Source: Branchiostoma floridae
Lineage: Eukaryota; Chordata; Leptocardii; Amphioxiformes; Branchiostomatidae
Assembly (NCBI RefSeq): GCF_000003815.2
Contig: NC_049979.1
Coordinates: 24,513,881-24,577,880, forward strand
Direction: 5' to 3'
Length of the DNA: 64,000 nucleotides
Shown here: positions 21,831-32,500 of the stretch, piece after piece
Layout: every line of letters begins with the position of its first letter
Position numbering within the stretch: position 1 is the first letter of the stretch
The notes under the pieces: generated by a model
Seen by the model: only the letters and a program-made list of their open reading frames with translations
The model's database searches: none
Told to the model about the DNA's origin: nothing
Program-made: the position numbers and the translations under genes

Positions 21831-22529
21831 AACAAGCTTTTGATACAATATAGCACGAAACTATCACAAAAACTGCTGGGAATATTATTATTTAGCTGTG
21901 ATTTTGACACGTCTTGTCTACAACTCCCCTATTTGTCCAAGTTTTACATGCAAGTAATGCAGGCTTGGCAATTGTCTGTGCAAAGGCGAAATATGAAAAC
22001 AAATCACTTGGAACCTGGAATTTATACTAGTGGGAAAGAAATCTATATTTTACAGCCCAATTGTACCAAGTGGGGATTGTAACATTGAANNNNNNNNNNN
22101 NNNNNNNNNNNNNNNNNNNNNNNNNNNNNNNNNNNNNNNNNNNNNNNNNNNNNNNNNNNNNNNNNNNNNNNNNNNNNNNNNNNNNNNNNNNNNNNNNNNN
22201 NNNNNNNNNNNNNNNNNNNNNNNNNNNNNNNNNNNNNNNNNNNNNNNNNNNNNNNNNNNNNNNNNNNNNNNNNNNNNNNNNNNNNNNNNAGCCCTTATCT
22301 TCCCATGCTGTGCGAAGGTAGTATTAGTTGGTATTTCTTTCTATGTCTTGATAAATAAGTGTCTCAATAATGGATGTTAGCCTGTACATTACTAAAGTAT
22401 ATGTTGAACTGTTGTTTATTTACATGTTTTGCACATGTTGTTCAAGATCATCTTTTTTCCGTAAAGATCTGTGTGACATTGGGTCATTGCAACTTATTAG
22501 AAACTGTAATTGCATCTTCATTTTTCCTT
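21831..22529. other. No gene seen (contains a 200-N gap, 22090-22289)
   Basis: Short open frames only. The end of this stretch carries a pyrimidine tract and CAG (about 22520-22533) that could serve as an acceptor for the Thr-rich frame that follows. Confidence 0.4.
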
Positions 22530-22532
22530 CCA

Positions 22533-22695
22533 GTGGAAACATCCACTTTGAAACCGACTACAAACTCCATCCAATCTGCAAAGTGCATGACAACTACAAC
22601 CCAAACGCGCAAACCGACTACAACGCCAACTGCAACAACAGCAACCCACACGGGCCAGCCCACATCGACACCGGTGCCGGTGTCGATTCATTCTG
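22533..22695 (+). other. Thr-rich open segment, possible mucin-like exon
   Basis: After TTTTTCCTTCCAG the plus frame reads about 54 residues rich in Thr, Pro and Ser (for example KPTTTPTATTATHTGQPTST), which resembles an O-glycosylated mucin-like linker. There is no clear donor, and the frame runs into the dispersed repeat at 22686. Composition bias alone does not prove an exon. Confidence 0.25.
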
Positions 22696-22800
22696 ACCAA
22701 TCAGAGGAGCGATACACACCTGCCTGGCCTGAATCTTTGTGTTACGGCGTCATAACCAACGTGGAACGGTCCGCGGGGCCTGGCTATATGAAAATCATGT
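22686..22800. repeat. Dispersed repeat, copy 2 (pair with 20497-20640)
   Basis: Begins TTCTGACCAATCAGAGGAGC and ends CTGGCTATATGAAAATCAT. The CCAATCAGAGG start also matches the left inverted repeat at 18072-18084, so all three belong to one repeat family. Confidence 0.85.
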
Positions 22801-25800
22801 TTCTTAGCTACACAGTGAAACAATGTTACATGTATATGCCTATGTTTTAACAATATTCTAGCTGAGATCTCCTCATTTCTTGAAGGATCAACATATATAA
22901 ACAGTCCACTTCCCTCTGTTCACCTGTGGTGAACAGGAAACATGCTTCATCAATATACACATCNNNNNNNNNNNNNNNNNNNNNNNNNNNNNNNNNNNNN
23001 NNNNNNNNNNNNNNNNNNNNNNNNNNNNNNNNNNNNNNNNNNNNNNNNNNNNNNNNNNNNNNNATCGACACACGGGGTATCATTATTTCAGCAGCACAGC
23101 GAATAATTTTGTGCATAGTACCTGAATGATGATACAAGTCTCCCTTAACCCCCAGAGGTAAAACTCGGGCAATTGTGCGGTAATGTGTAAATTCACTTGC
23201 ATAATTTTGGTTCTATTTTACAAAATGTTTTCAGCAACGCCAACTCAACCGACCACACTAATCTCTACACATTGGTGTGATGTCGCATAGTTAAGTGTGA
23301 AAGACAGAGGACGGGTTATCTGAAGCCATTTGAAGTGACAGAACACCAAAATCTCCATCGTCGCTGAATAAATATCCCAGAGATAGGCAAACACATCGTG
23401 AACCAATAGCAGAATCGGACACGGTATGCACCGGTATTGGTAGACCAGGTATTATTCCACGATTTACAAGAAACACAAAACTCAAAACAAAGCACACATC
23501 AAAGCTGTACAATTTCCGGTAACATCCTTAAATGACGTGTAGAATCTCTATAAAAATTGAAAACTACAGACGTAGACAATATGCACCTGGGAACACAGAC
23601 CTGACTGTACATTGAGGTATAAAATTGCTGCTTATTATTATAGGTGTGACTATTCCGCATTTTAACAGCCTAATGGGACAGGGTCTAATCCACACTAAAA
23701 TACTAGTATCCAGTAAGCTCCAGCAAGAGTGGAGGAAGAAGAAGTCAACACAGTAGAATGAATCTGGAAGCCACCGTTCACATGAAATGCGTGCAGCATT
23801 TTTCGACCGAGATTTGGATGGGGGGTGAAGCAGGGTCCAGTTTGTAAGTCAGCAAGTGCAAGCACCTCAAAAATCATTTTCCCTCCAAAAGAAGAAAACC
23901 AAATACCAATATTTAGTAGCGACTCAGAGTTTGCAGCACAAAAGCACAATGCAGATACGGACACATAGTAAAGCCTACACAGCGGCATGTCACAACAAGA
24001 CATCACTGATGGCAAAAATCTCCAGACTACCTAGGCGATTTCGCTGTATCAATCCGCCATTGTTATCAAGTGAAAAGAAAACGAAAAGAAACAATGCTTC
24101 TAAAATCAAAATTATTAGGTGTAAAGTATGCCGGCAGCGAAAACCAAAATATTGATATTGTTTCCAACAATTTGAAATTGTTTTCCAATAATTTTAAATT
24201 GTTGAGAATTGGGCCCTTTTTTCCTTCGCAGCAGGACAGGAAACTTTTCAGCCGAGAACAGTGATCAGGCACCAACCGGTGTGAGGACACTGTGAGAGTC
24301 TGGTTGAAGCATCCCAGCTGTCAATCACAATTATCAGTTCAGCCAATGAAAATAATGATTAGTGATTTGACCAACAAGGTAATGCAGCCCAATGCAGGTG
24401 CTGCATTACACTGAAATATTTTTGCATTTGTTTTGTCTTTATTCATTTTTTTCTTTTTACGTTATGACAGAGGTGGGATAATCTAATTAGGTTAGGTTGG
24501 CGTAATCAGTCAGGGCGTATCCCTGTCTTGTTTAAGGGTTTGTTATCATTATGCAAATTTCAAATGATTATAGATAAACTTACTTTATTGTGGGTTAAGT
24601 AAACGGACCGACACGCGTTGCCAGTGGTCATTAATTTGATTTTACGGAAAACTACAGAAGCGTGCATTTTTCTTAAATTTCCAAGTTGCTGTCATCCCAG
24701 ATATCACCTGATCTGGCCTAGCGCACGTGGGGCTTGTCTGCTTCTTTACAGTCTTCGGTTGTGTATATAAATGTGCTGAGAAAAATAGTACACTGTTCTT
24801 CGAGTAAACTTGGCGGTTATAACAGGCAAATATTGTCATTTATTGATATATATTTAATATTTTGAGGCCCAATAATTTGATATGTAATGTGGTGGGAAGC
24901 TAAAACAATGTATTTTGTTCCCGTTACTCTTAAGAAATGGACGAGTTGCTCTTGCGGATGGATATAATGAGAAAGCGGATATAAGGAGGATGCCGTCAGT
25001 GGAACTGTCTCAGTTCAACTGTGAAGTGCCTGTTGTCAGGGAGTGCACAATGCTTTCTGTCGTGTCTGGGCTGTGACGGCGTTTTTGCCTGTTGCCCAGT
25101 TTAGCTGTGAGTGGTCAGGGAGTGCACACGTTTCTTTCTTCATTCTTCTGCTTTTGCAGTTTGCAACTTACTATCTGCTTCAAATTAGCGCTGTGGTGAA
25201 ACCTTATTTCTTGCATGGTTGGTGTGTGGTATTTTATCTGGTGAATTCATGTTGCATTCCTTCGGTCTCATTTACTTGTTTTGCTTTATCTTTAGCTTAT
25301 TCTCGCCATGCCCACCTCCCATCCTTCCCGCCCTTCAAGCTTATTTTAGTCATACCAGGTCAGAGTGTCAGAATGCCTCTTTTCTTCTTCATTGTTCTTC
25401 GTGCTTCACAATTACCTTGCTATCTGCTGTGGCGAAGCTTAACGTAATGTTTGGCGTATGGTATGTCATCTGGTTGCGTTTTTGCGTGTCTATCTTACGA
25501 AGTAGAATTCTGTTACAGCGATGTCTATCATCATACAACTACACTAATTTAGCTGAACTGCTCAAACGATTCAAACCCGACTGATTATGGCATTGGTAAT
25601 CGAGCAAAAAAAATCCTTTTTCTATATTTTTTTTCTGGCAGAACATCCAGCTTACTCAGGGTATGCTAGTTAGGGAAATTCCTACAACTGTCCAGCCTCT
25701 TGGAAACCCAGACTTCGGGGACTGTACAAAGTACAGTGGGGGCTGGTTCAGCCAAGTTAGATGGGTTCGCTGGGTGGTAACGCCATATATCTTTATAATT

Positions 25801-26369
25801 TCCTTCGAACTGTTTTTTGTTTTTTTTTTGCTCTCGTTGCCAAATGCTTTTGTACAATGAATTGTGTGCAGGGACGATTATTTTACTGACATTTGTCTCC
25901 ATTTGACAATAAACGGTGACTGTATATATGGTGCAAGTGGCACTTCACAAAGCCGGACGATAAGAATGATAGAAGATTGATTAACATGAACCTTAGTCCA
26001 AGGTCGCAACGAATTGTTTTAAGGTAAAGTTATGACAAATAAGTTTTAAAACTACCCAGTTGGAACTCGTGTCTCATTCATGGCAAAACGCTCGTAAGGC
26101 AACATTTCATCCATTCTAGAAGTGCTCCGGATACTCTTCGCTGACGTAACTTGAAAGGATTACCAGCGTACCATCGTATATCAAAGGATTTTAAACTGCA
26201 TCTGCATTTAAAAACAACAAAGCATGTGTGTTCACGTCAGGCTTATGCTCGGCTTTTTCATAGGTACTTTTAAAGCTGCTCATTCACCTCTCCTGGAGAG
26301 CCTCTTTCTGGCAGCACGAAAGGTGTTGGTGCTTGCCATATAATGATGAATCGATGTATACGCTAGTCC
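22801..26369. other. 3.5 kb without a recognised gene (gap at 22964-23063)
   Basis: Mostly AT-rich. It contains T-rich and A-rich runs, an ATTTTAAATTGTTGAG/AATTTGAAATTGTTTTCC pair near 24165-24205, and two GTCAGGGAGTGCACA repeats near 25035 and 25115. Open frames of 70-134 residues (25043-25447, 25219-25584) are hydrophobic by composition (T-rich DNA) and have no motif I recognise. Confidence 0.45.
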
Positions 26370-26595
26370 TTGCTTAGTTTGTGGTTATTCCGAGTCGTCC
26401 TGCCTGTGATCTGTACCCTAGATGGGGGTAACCAGTCTCTAAACTCGGAGTTCATCAGGGATCGGGCAAATGTTAGGCACAGCTGTTCACGTCTGGTAGC
26501 AAGTGATGTCAGTCTAGTTGGTCGGACTGGCGCTTGGTCAGGCCGGAGTTCCAGACAGGAACAGCGTACTCCAGTATCGGCCTGATGTAGCCACT
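26370..26595 (-). pseudogene. LINE reverse transcriptase C-terminal fragment
   Basis: On the minus strand the upstream part reads YIRPILEYAVPVWNSGLTKRQSDQLD, the usual segment after the polymerase core of CR1/L2/jockey-like LINEs. After a frame change it continues SLATRREQLCLTFARSLMNS then FRDWLPPSR, the typical C-terminal ARRxxLCxxFA motif. The short distance between the two shows that the intervening segment has been deleted. Pseudogene. Confidence 0.82.
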
Positions 26596-28068
26596 ATAAA
26601 ATTAAACAAAAATACAGCAAATGATTAATTCATAAAACTATGCAAACCATGGCAGCGCAATGTAGCACTGGCACATCTTGAAGACTTGCTGGACAGAGGG
26701 TTTGAAGGGACTCTGAGATTCACTTCACATTCTGGGAAATATTTACAAAATGTATGTATTACAGAAGCACTAACATGGAATAGATATTAAGTATGGTAGA
26801 TGAAAAACAAGCATACCCCGAATAATTACTTAGTAATGCTAAAAAAAAGACATGAAAACTGAAAGATGCAATTTGATTCAAACAATCACTAGTAAGCTAC
26901 CCATCTCCCCATGCTCTGCTATAATTGGTTCAAACAATTGCTTGTACATTACAGATTACATAATAGGCTATACTGAATCCTTCATGTACATTGCAATATC
27001 TACCAGATGAAAAAAGTACTCTTCTTCCNNNNNNNNNNNNNNNNNNNNNNNNNNNNNNNNNNNNNNNNNNNNNNNNNNNNNNNNNNNNNNNNNNNNNNNN
27101 NNNNNNNNNNNNNNNNNNNNNNNNNNNNNNNNNNNNNNNNNNNNNNNNNNNNNNNNNNNNNNNNNNNNNNNNNNNNNNNNNNNNNNNNNNNNNNNNNNNN
27201 NNNNNNNNNNNNNNNNNNNNNNNNNNNNNNNNNNNNNNNNNNNNNNNNNNNNNNNNNNNNNNNNNNNNNNNNNNNNNNNNNNNNNNNNNNNNNNNNNNNN
27301 NNNNNNNNNNNNNNNNNNNNNNNNNNNNNNNNNNNNNNNNNNNNNNNNNNNNNNNNNNNNNNNNNNNNNNNNNNNNNNNNNNNNNNNNNNNNNNNNNNNN
27401 NNNNNNNNNNNNNNNNNNNNNNNNNNNNNNNNNNNNNNNNNNNNNNNNNNNNNNNNNNNNNNNNNNNNNNNNNNNNNNNNNNNNNNNNNNNNNNNNNNNN
27501 NNNNNNNNNNNNNNNNNNNNNNNNNNNNNNNNNNNNNNNNNNNNNNNNNNNNNNNNNNNNNNNNNNNNNNNNNNNNNNNNNNNNNNNNNNNNNNNNNNNN
27601 NNNNNNNNNNNNNNNNNNNNNNNNNNNNNNNNNNNNNNNNNNNNNNNNNNNNNNNNNNNNNNNNNNNNNNNNNNNNNNNNNNNNNNNNNNNNNNNNNNNN
27701 NNNNNNNNNNNNNNNNNNNNNNNNNNNNNNNNNNNNNNNNNNNNNNNNNNNNNNNNNNNNNNNNNNNNNNNNNNNNNNNNNNNNNNNNNNNNNNNNNNNN
27801 NNNNNNNNNNNNNNNNNNNNNNNNNNNNNNNNNNNNNNNNNNNNNNNNNNNNNNNNNNNNNNNNNNNNNNNNNNNNCGAGAGAGACGCGTGACTGGGGGT
27901 ATAATCATTGTTTAATGGTAAACAATAAAAATGACAGATGAATTTTCTCCAAACCCCCAGTCAGAAGATGAATGAAAGAAAGAGTACATGGAGTTAGCTA
28001 GGAGTCGTGACTTAAGGAATTTGGAACAAAGGCCTGCGCTATCTATTAAATTAACAAGTCGTACTACT
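26596..28068. other. Gap (27029-27876, 848 N) and flanking sequence without a recognised gene
   Basis: The readable flanks are AT-rich with nothing recognisable. The downstream (transmembrane and cytoplasmic) exons of the USH2A-like gene, if present, could be inside this gap. Confidence 0.5.
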
Positions 28069-29054
28069 CTAAGTGAGGGCATTTGCCATGGTGCGAACAG
28101 TCCATAGTCTGCCTTTTCGAGTCACTGTGGTGTAGCGCTGGTACGCGTTTGACTTCCAGTCTCCCTGGAGCTGGATCAGGGTCGCTGGTATACCACAGTC
28201 GCTGGCCCACGTCGCACCGCCGCGACGGAGGCTGTGTCCGCTATATTGTGTCTTGTTGTAACCGCATAACTCTAGGAAGTGCCGTAGCAGAGTCACGAAA
28301 GTTTGATGCGTCATGGGTACAATCCGCGGCCCCGTTTCCTGGGGCAGAACAAAGGCTGGTCCGTCTGGGTCTGCCGCGTGTGTCAGGGAGAACGCTTTCT
28401 CCAGCGCTGCTACGGGACACAGGGGGGAGCCATTAACACGGGGAATCGGGATCTGGAGCGTCCTTTCCCGAAACTGAATTGTTTTGCTCCAACGAACGGT
28501 GATCACTGCGCCCCACGCGAAGAATCGGAAGTCTTTGCGGCAGAGTTGCTTGACAGGGTCGAAGCTGTTCGCTGTTTTCGGTAGAAGGTTCGACTTGCGG
28601 AAGAACGAGAAGAACCCTACCAAACACGTGGCCCAGAAAACCACGTGCTTGGGCTGAGTGAGGTCCAGCCGCGTGTAGATGGCGCGTAGAATGTCCGGAG
28701 TGATGGGGAGCTTCTGTGTGACGCAATCACCATGGATACGGCGAATACCGCGCAGCGTGGTTTGTAGAAGCCAGTTGTTGTACAGGGGGTTGCCAAACCC
28801 TGCCTCCTGGTGCAGTACTCGGACAATGTTTAGGTAGTTGACGATGCTGCTGTACTTGAGTGTTCTCGCTAGAAATACCGCGTACCGGCACAGAGTTTTA
28901 GTTGTAGCTGGGACAGGTACATACTGATGATACAAACAGAACCGCAGGTACGCCCGCCGCTGGGATTTGTACGTCGCTTTTGTTGATTCAGCATAGGTCC
29001 GTGAACGGTAGAAGCGGATGTCGGCGTCTAGGGATGCTTCGCTATCCAAGATGC
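28069..29054 (-). CDS. Tyrosine recombinase (phage-integrase fold) exon, catalytic residues intact
   Basis: One long minus-strand frame of about 328 residues, entered through a good splice acceptor (TTTTGCCTCCACAG) in phase 1. Within the frame there is no obvious ATG near the start; a TTG is the first start-like codon. Numbering from that TTG: the N-terminal SAM-like DNA-binding part is residues 15-110. The catalytic domain has Arg151 (FFSFFRKSNLL), Lys189 (VRWSKT), His272-Arg275 (YSGHSLRRGGATWA), Trp298 (LQGDW) and Tyr306 (NAYQRY). These are the R-K-H-R-W-Y positions of site-specific tyrosine recombinases. The HSLRRGG ... GDW form resembles recombinases of DIRS/Ngaro-type retroelements and their captured relatives in marine invertebrates. 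No reverse transcriptase is adjacent. The acceptor phase also matches the last USH2A-like exon upstream. Element-derived or domesticated; undecided. Confidence 0.88.
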
Positions 29055-29490
29055 CTGTGGAGGCAAAATAGACAGAGTTTTAGTGGAAACATGTGGCAGG
29101 TCACACTCGACTCGTGTTACATCCTTATTCTGGTCATGCCATTGCTGCAGTTCACATTTTCTGCATTGGCCGAATGCATGCCCTGTCANNNNNNNNNNNN
29201 NNNNNNNNNNNNNNNNNNNNNNNNNNNNNNNNNNNNNNNNNNNNNNNNNNNNNNNNNNNNNNNNNNNNNNNNNNNNNNNNNNNNNNNNAAAGGCAAAAAA
29301 TTATACGATCCATGGTAAGCTGTGTTTTCCATATTTATGTCAATGCTTACACCAAGTGTCCCATCAGCTGAACTGTGAGGGATAACATGATAACATGTCC
29401 ACTGAGTTTTTTTGCATTGGTGATAGCATGAATAATAACCAGGTGAGATGAGCACCCAGGAGTTTTATCATTGTACAAGCTGTGACCTAC

Positions 29491-29568
29491 CTGTGTCTGG
29501 GTTGTAAGTAGCTGTTACAGTAGAAGCCTGGCCTTGGGTTGTACGAACTTCAACACGGATGATATACA
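29491..29568 (-). CDS. USH2A: USH2A-like exon just before the expected transmembrane segment
   Basis: 78 bases, phase 1 on both sides, acceptor CTTCTCCACCAG, donor GTAGGT. It reads VYIIRVEVRTTQGQASTVTA then YNPDTG, the counterpart of the final G-strand stretch of the usherin ectodomain. No transmembrane exon follows in the readable sequence. Confidence 0.82.
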
Positions 29569-32500
29569 CTGGTGGAGAAGACAAGTAATTATTTCATTTT
29601 CTTGAATGACAGGGTATGGATGGTCAATCACTTTGTGAAGCAGAAGACTAAATACATATATGAACAGGGTCTTATACTTCTTGTTTAAGGATACAACTTG
29701 CAATAATAGCTTATGGGAACAATGAACGTTATGAATTCCTGCCTAGTGACACTTGCACTGGAAAGGTATATAAGTGCAAACTTCACTGTACTTGTGTCAT
29801 TTAGCCTCTAGCCACTGAAGAAGCTGTACATAGCGAACCTAGTTTGGCCGACAGGCTGAATAAAAGTTCAAAACTTGAACTATGCGGCTCCAGATGTCTT
29901 TCTGAGGGACGACTGCAGTGTGCAAGATGTCACGGTAGCTTGAGGGATGAATCTACTCTACTATATACTGCATACTTCTCAACGGATGGACCCTCGCTGT
30001 AGTATCATCTGGAACTCCGGACCCAGAATGATCCCGTACATCACAAGAAAGCACCGAGAAGCAAGACGAGCCCTCTACAAAGACGCATGCTGGAAGAAAC
30101 CATCGCCGCCAAGTCGAGCACAAGGAAGACACTGAGATACCACCGAGTGCGCCACGAAACTACCATCACTGCCCACCACACCAGCGAGAAAGGGAAGAAA
30201 GGGGACGTCATCCACAAGTTGTCCAAAGCCCGCAGGATGCTGAGAAGCCAGAGCTACACGCCAGAGCAAGATAAACAGCTGAGGGAAGACAACATCTCGG
30301 AAAAAGACGGATCAGTGCACCCCTTAATTCCTGAATATCAAATGTGTAAACAGACCTTTTTATGACATGTGCAATTGTTCTAGAACAATAGATGAAGTCA
30401 TAGGTCACTTAAGGTCAGGGCAACCTGCCCCTAGGATCTAAGGTGCAATATGTACCAGGGCAGAATGCACTGGAAAGGTATATAAGTGCAAACTTCACTG
30501 TACTTGTGTCATTTAGCCTCTAGCCACTGAAGAAGCTGTACATAGCGAAACTAGTTTGGCCGACAGGCTGAATAAAAGTTCAAAACTTGAACTATGCGGC
30601 TCCAGATGTCTTTCTGAGGGACGACTGCAGTGTGCAAGATGTCACGGTAGCTTGAGGGATGAATCTACTCTACTATATAGTGACACTTGTTCTTAGTTCA
30701 CCTGTTACAGTAAATATGATTTCGTTACATTCTATTGATGGACGTAACCTGTTTTCATCAATATAGTACATTTGTAATGTCTGTCATATAATTTTTTTTT
30801 TCAGAAATATAACCCCCTATTACTTGTGTTCATTGAATACTCTTCAGTGAGTACAAAGAAGGACCTTTTCCCTCACCTTTGACACTGCTCCTGTAGATGT
30901 CATAAGCAGTGTTCAGCCCGCTGTATCTGATTTCCTCATTGTCAAACAGGACATACTCCTCCAGGTAGCCGTTCAGACTGAAGGCATCGCTCCAGTCCAC
31001 ATGCACATAGCTCTGGTTACTGGTTATGTCTGGCACATTCACAGCCGTGGGTGCTGCAGAAAAAATAATGACAACAAACAAATTAGCAAACAACTAGACA
31101 AATAAGAAATCTCTTTCACCGTCATTTCATATGTCAAGCAGATTTACTGCTATGCTGATTCATTGCTGATTGTGTCAGTAAGTTAGAAAGCTGTTACTAT
31201 GGAGGACTTACGGGCAGGTAACGTTGTCCCTAGCTGCCATCCAGACGGTGCCTCCCCTTGCTCATTAAAGGCAGTGACCATGAACTCATAGTTGGTGTAC
31301 GGGACCAGCTCTGTGGCGTTGTACATCAGTAGGGGACCGTTGTACACCACTGCTTCTTGTTGGGTGGTGCAGGTTCGAGACGGGGTGACTGGCTGACTAG
31401 TCAGGGGACATGCACGGCGCTGGCGCAACTGAAACCTGGGGGGGGGGGGATAATGCATTTAAGTATATAGTCTGTCATTCTCTTATCAATTCCATGATTC
31501 TGCAGTAGTTGAGTCAACTTTTATATATGCACAATATAGTTTCCACAACAAGTACATAGAATGAAGTCTTAACAAGCCCTACCTGTTGATGATACCATTT
31601 CTGTTGTCAGGATAGTCCCAGGTGAGGTAGATGGCATCGGTGTCTGTCCTCCGTATGCTTGGTGCACCCTGTCCCGTGGGAGCGGCCCCCAGTGTTCTCA
31701 CATATGCCGGTGGACTGAGAGTGGATCCACCGTTGGTGAACACTGCAACCCTGAACTCATAGTTGGTGTACGGATGGAGGTTTGTGATCTCCCATGGCAT
31801 CCTGACAGTTGATACCACAACCTGGAGGACCTGAACACAAGCAAGCACAGATGTAAATTCCAACTTTAATGTTAAATCTTGTATCAATACTTCTAATCTA
31901 CTCTGATACCTTAATGCATGTGTTGTTGTATACATTAAGCTTCAACTCTTGTTGAATAAAAGCTATCAGACTGCCTTGCATCAAATTAAGTCCTTCCAAT
32001 TATCCATGCATTACAGTGGCGGCGGCACCGTGGGGGCAGTGGGGGCGGCCGCCCCCACAAAAAATAGGTCGTGGGGGCGTCGCCCCCACGATAAAATAAG
32101 CTGAAACACTCAAAATCAAGCTGAAACCCTTGAGTACATTTTCACTAATGGAAATTTCATCAAATCTCGCTAGTCTACTGGCAAAATTTGGCCCTGAAAA
32201 TGCAGCAAATGACGTTTCAGAGGGTCCAGATTTCAAAATTTCGAAGGACCTCCCTTGTGAGGATTCGCGCCGTCGGCATTGGACATGGTGAGAAAATGCT
32301 ACCGGAGCGTCGTCCCCCACGACCTTTTTCTAGTAGAAATTTCATTATCAAACTTACATTTGTTTACAAGCAAAATAATGTTCCCCTCAAATGCAGGAAA
32401 TGGCATTCAAAGTGTCCTGATTTAGTTCTCCAAAACTCCCTTGCGGCGGCTTGCGTCTTCGGGGCTCACGACGACGTAGTGCAAAATATGTTGGTGCGTG

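Larger units (their letters stand above)
29754..30679. mobile_element. 926-bp retroelement-like unit with 214-bp terminal direct repeats (Penelope-like or TRIM candidate)
   Basis: Bases 29754-29967 and 30466-30679 are direct repeats that I read as identical except for one base (29838 C against 30550 A region). Each begins TGCACTGGAAAGGTATATAA (a TATA box at the start) and contains an AATAAAAG signal. The unit is flanked by TAGTGACACT on both sides (29744-29753, 30678-30687), overlapping the repeat end by two bases, so the true target duplication is 8-10 bp. That is longer than the 4-6 bp of normal LTR elements. The 498-bp interior has a Lys/Arg-rich plus-strand frame without a known domain. 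It lies in the intron between the last two USH2A-like exons. The near identity of the repeats indicates a recent insertion. Confidence 0.85.

Noticed and set aside
25043-25584. Two overlapping hydrophobic plus-strand frames of 121-134 residues
   Set aside because: Hydrophobicity follows from T-rich DNA. No motif, and two frames are equally good.
28069-30679. A single DIRS-type element joining the tyrosine recombinase and the 926-bp element
   Set aside because: The 926-bp element has its own direct repeats and target duplication and is complete without the recombinase. A USH2A-like exon (29491-29568) lies between them.
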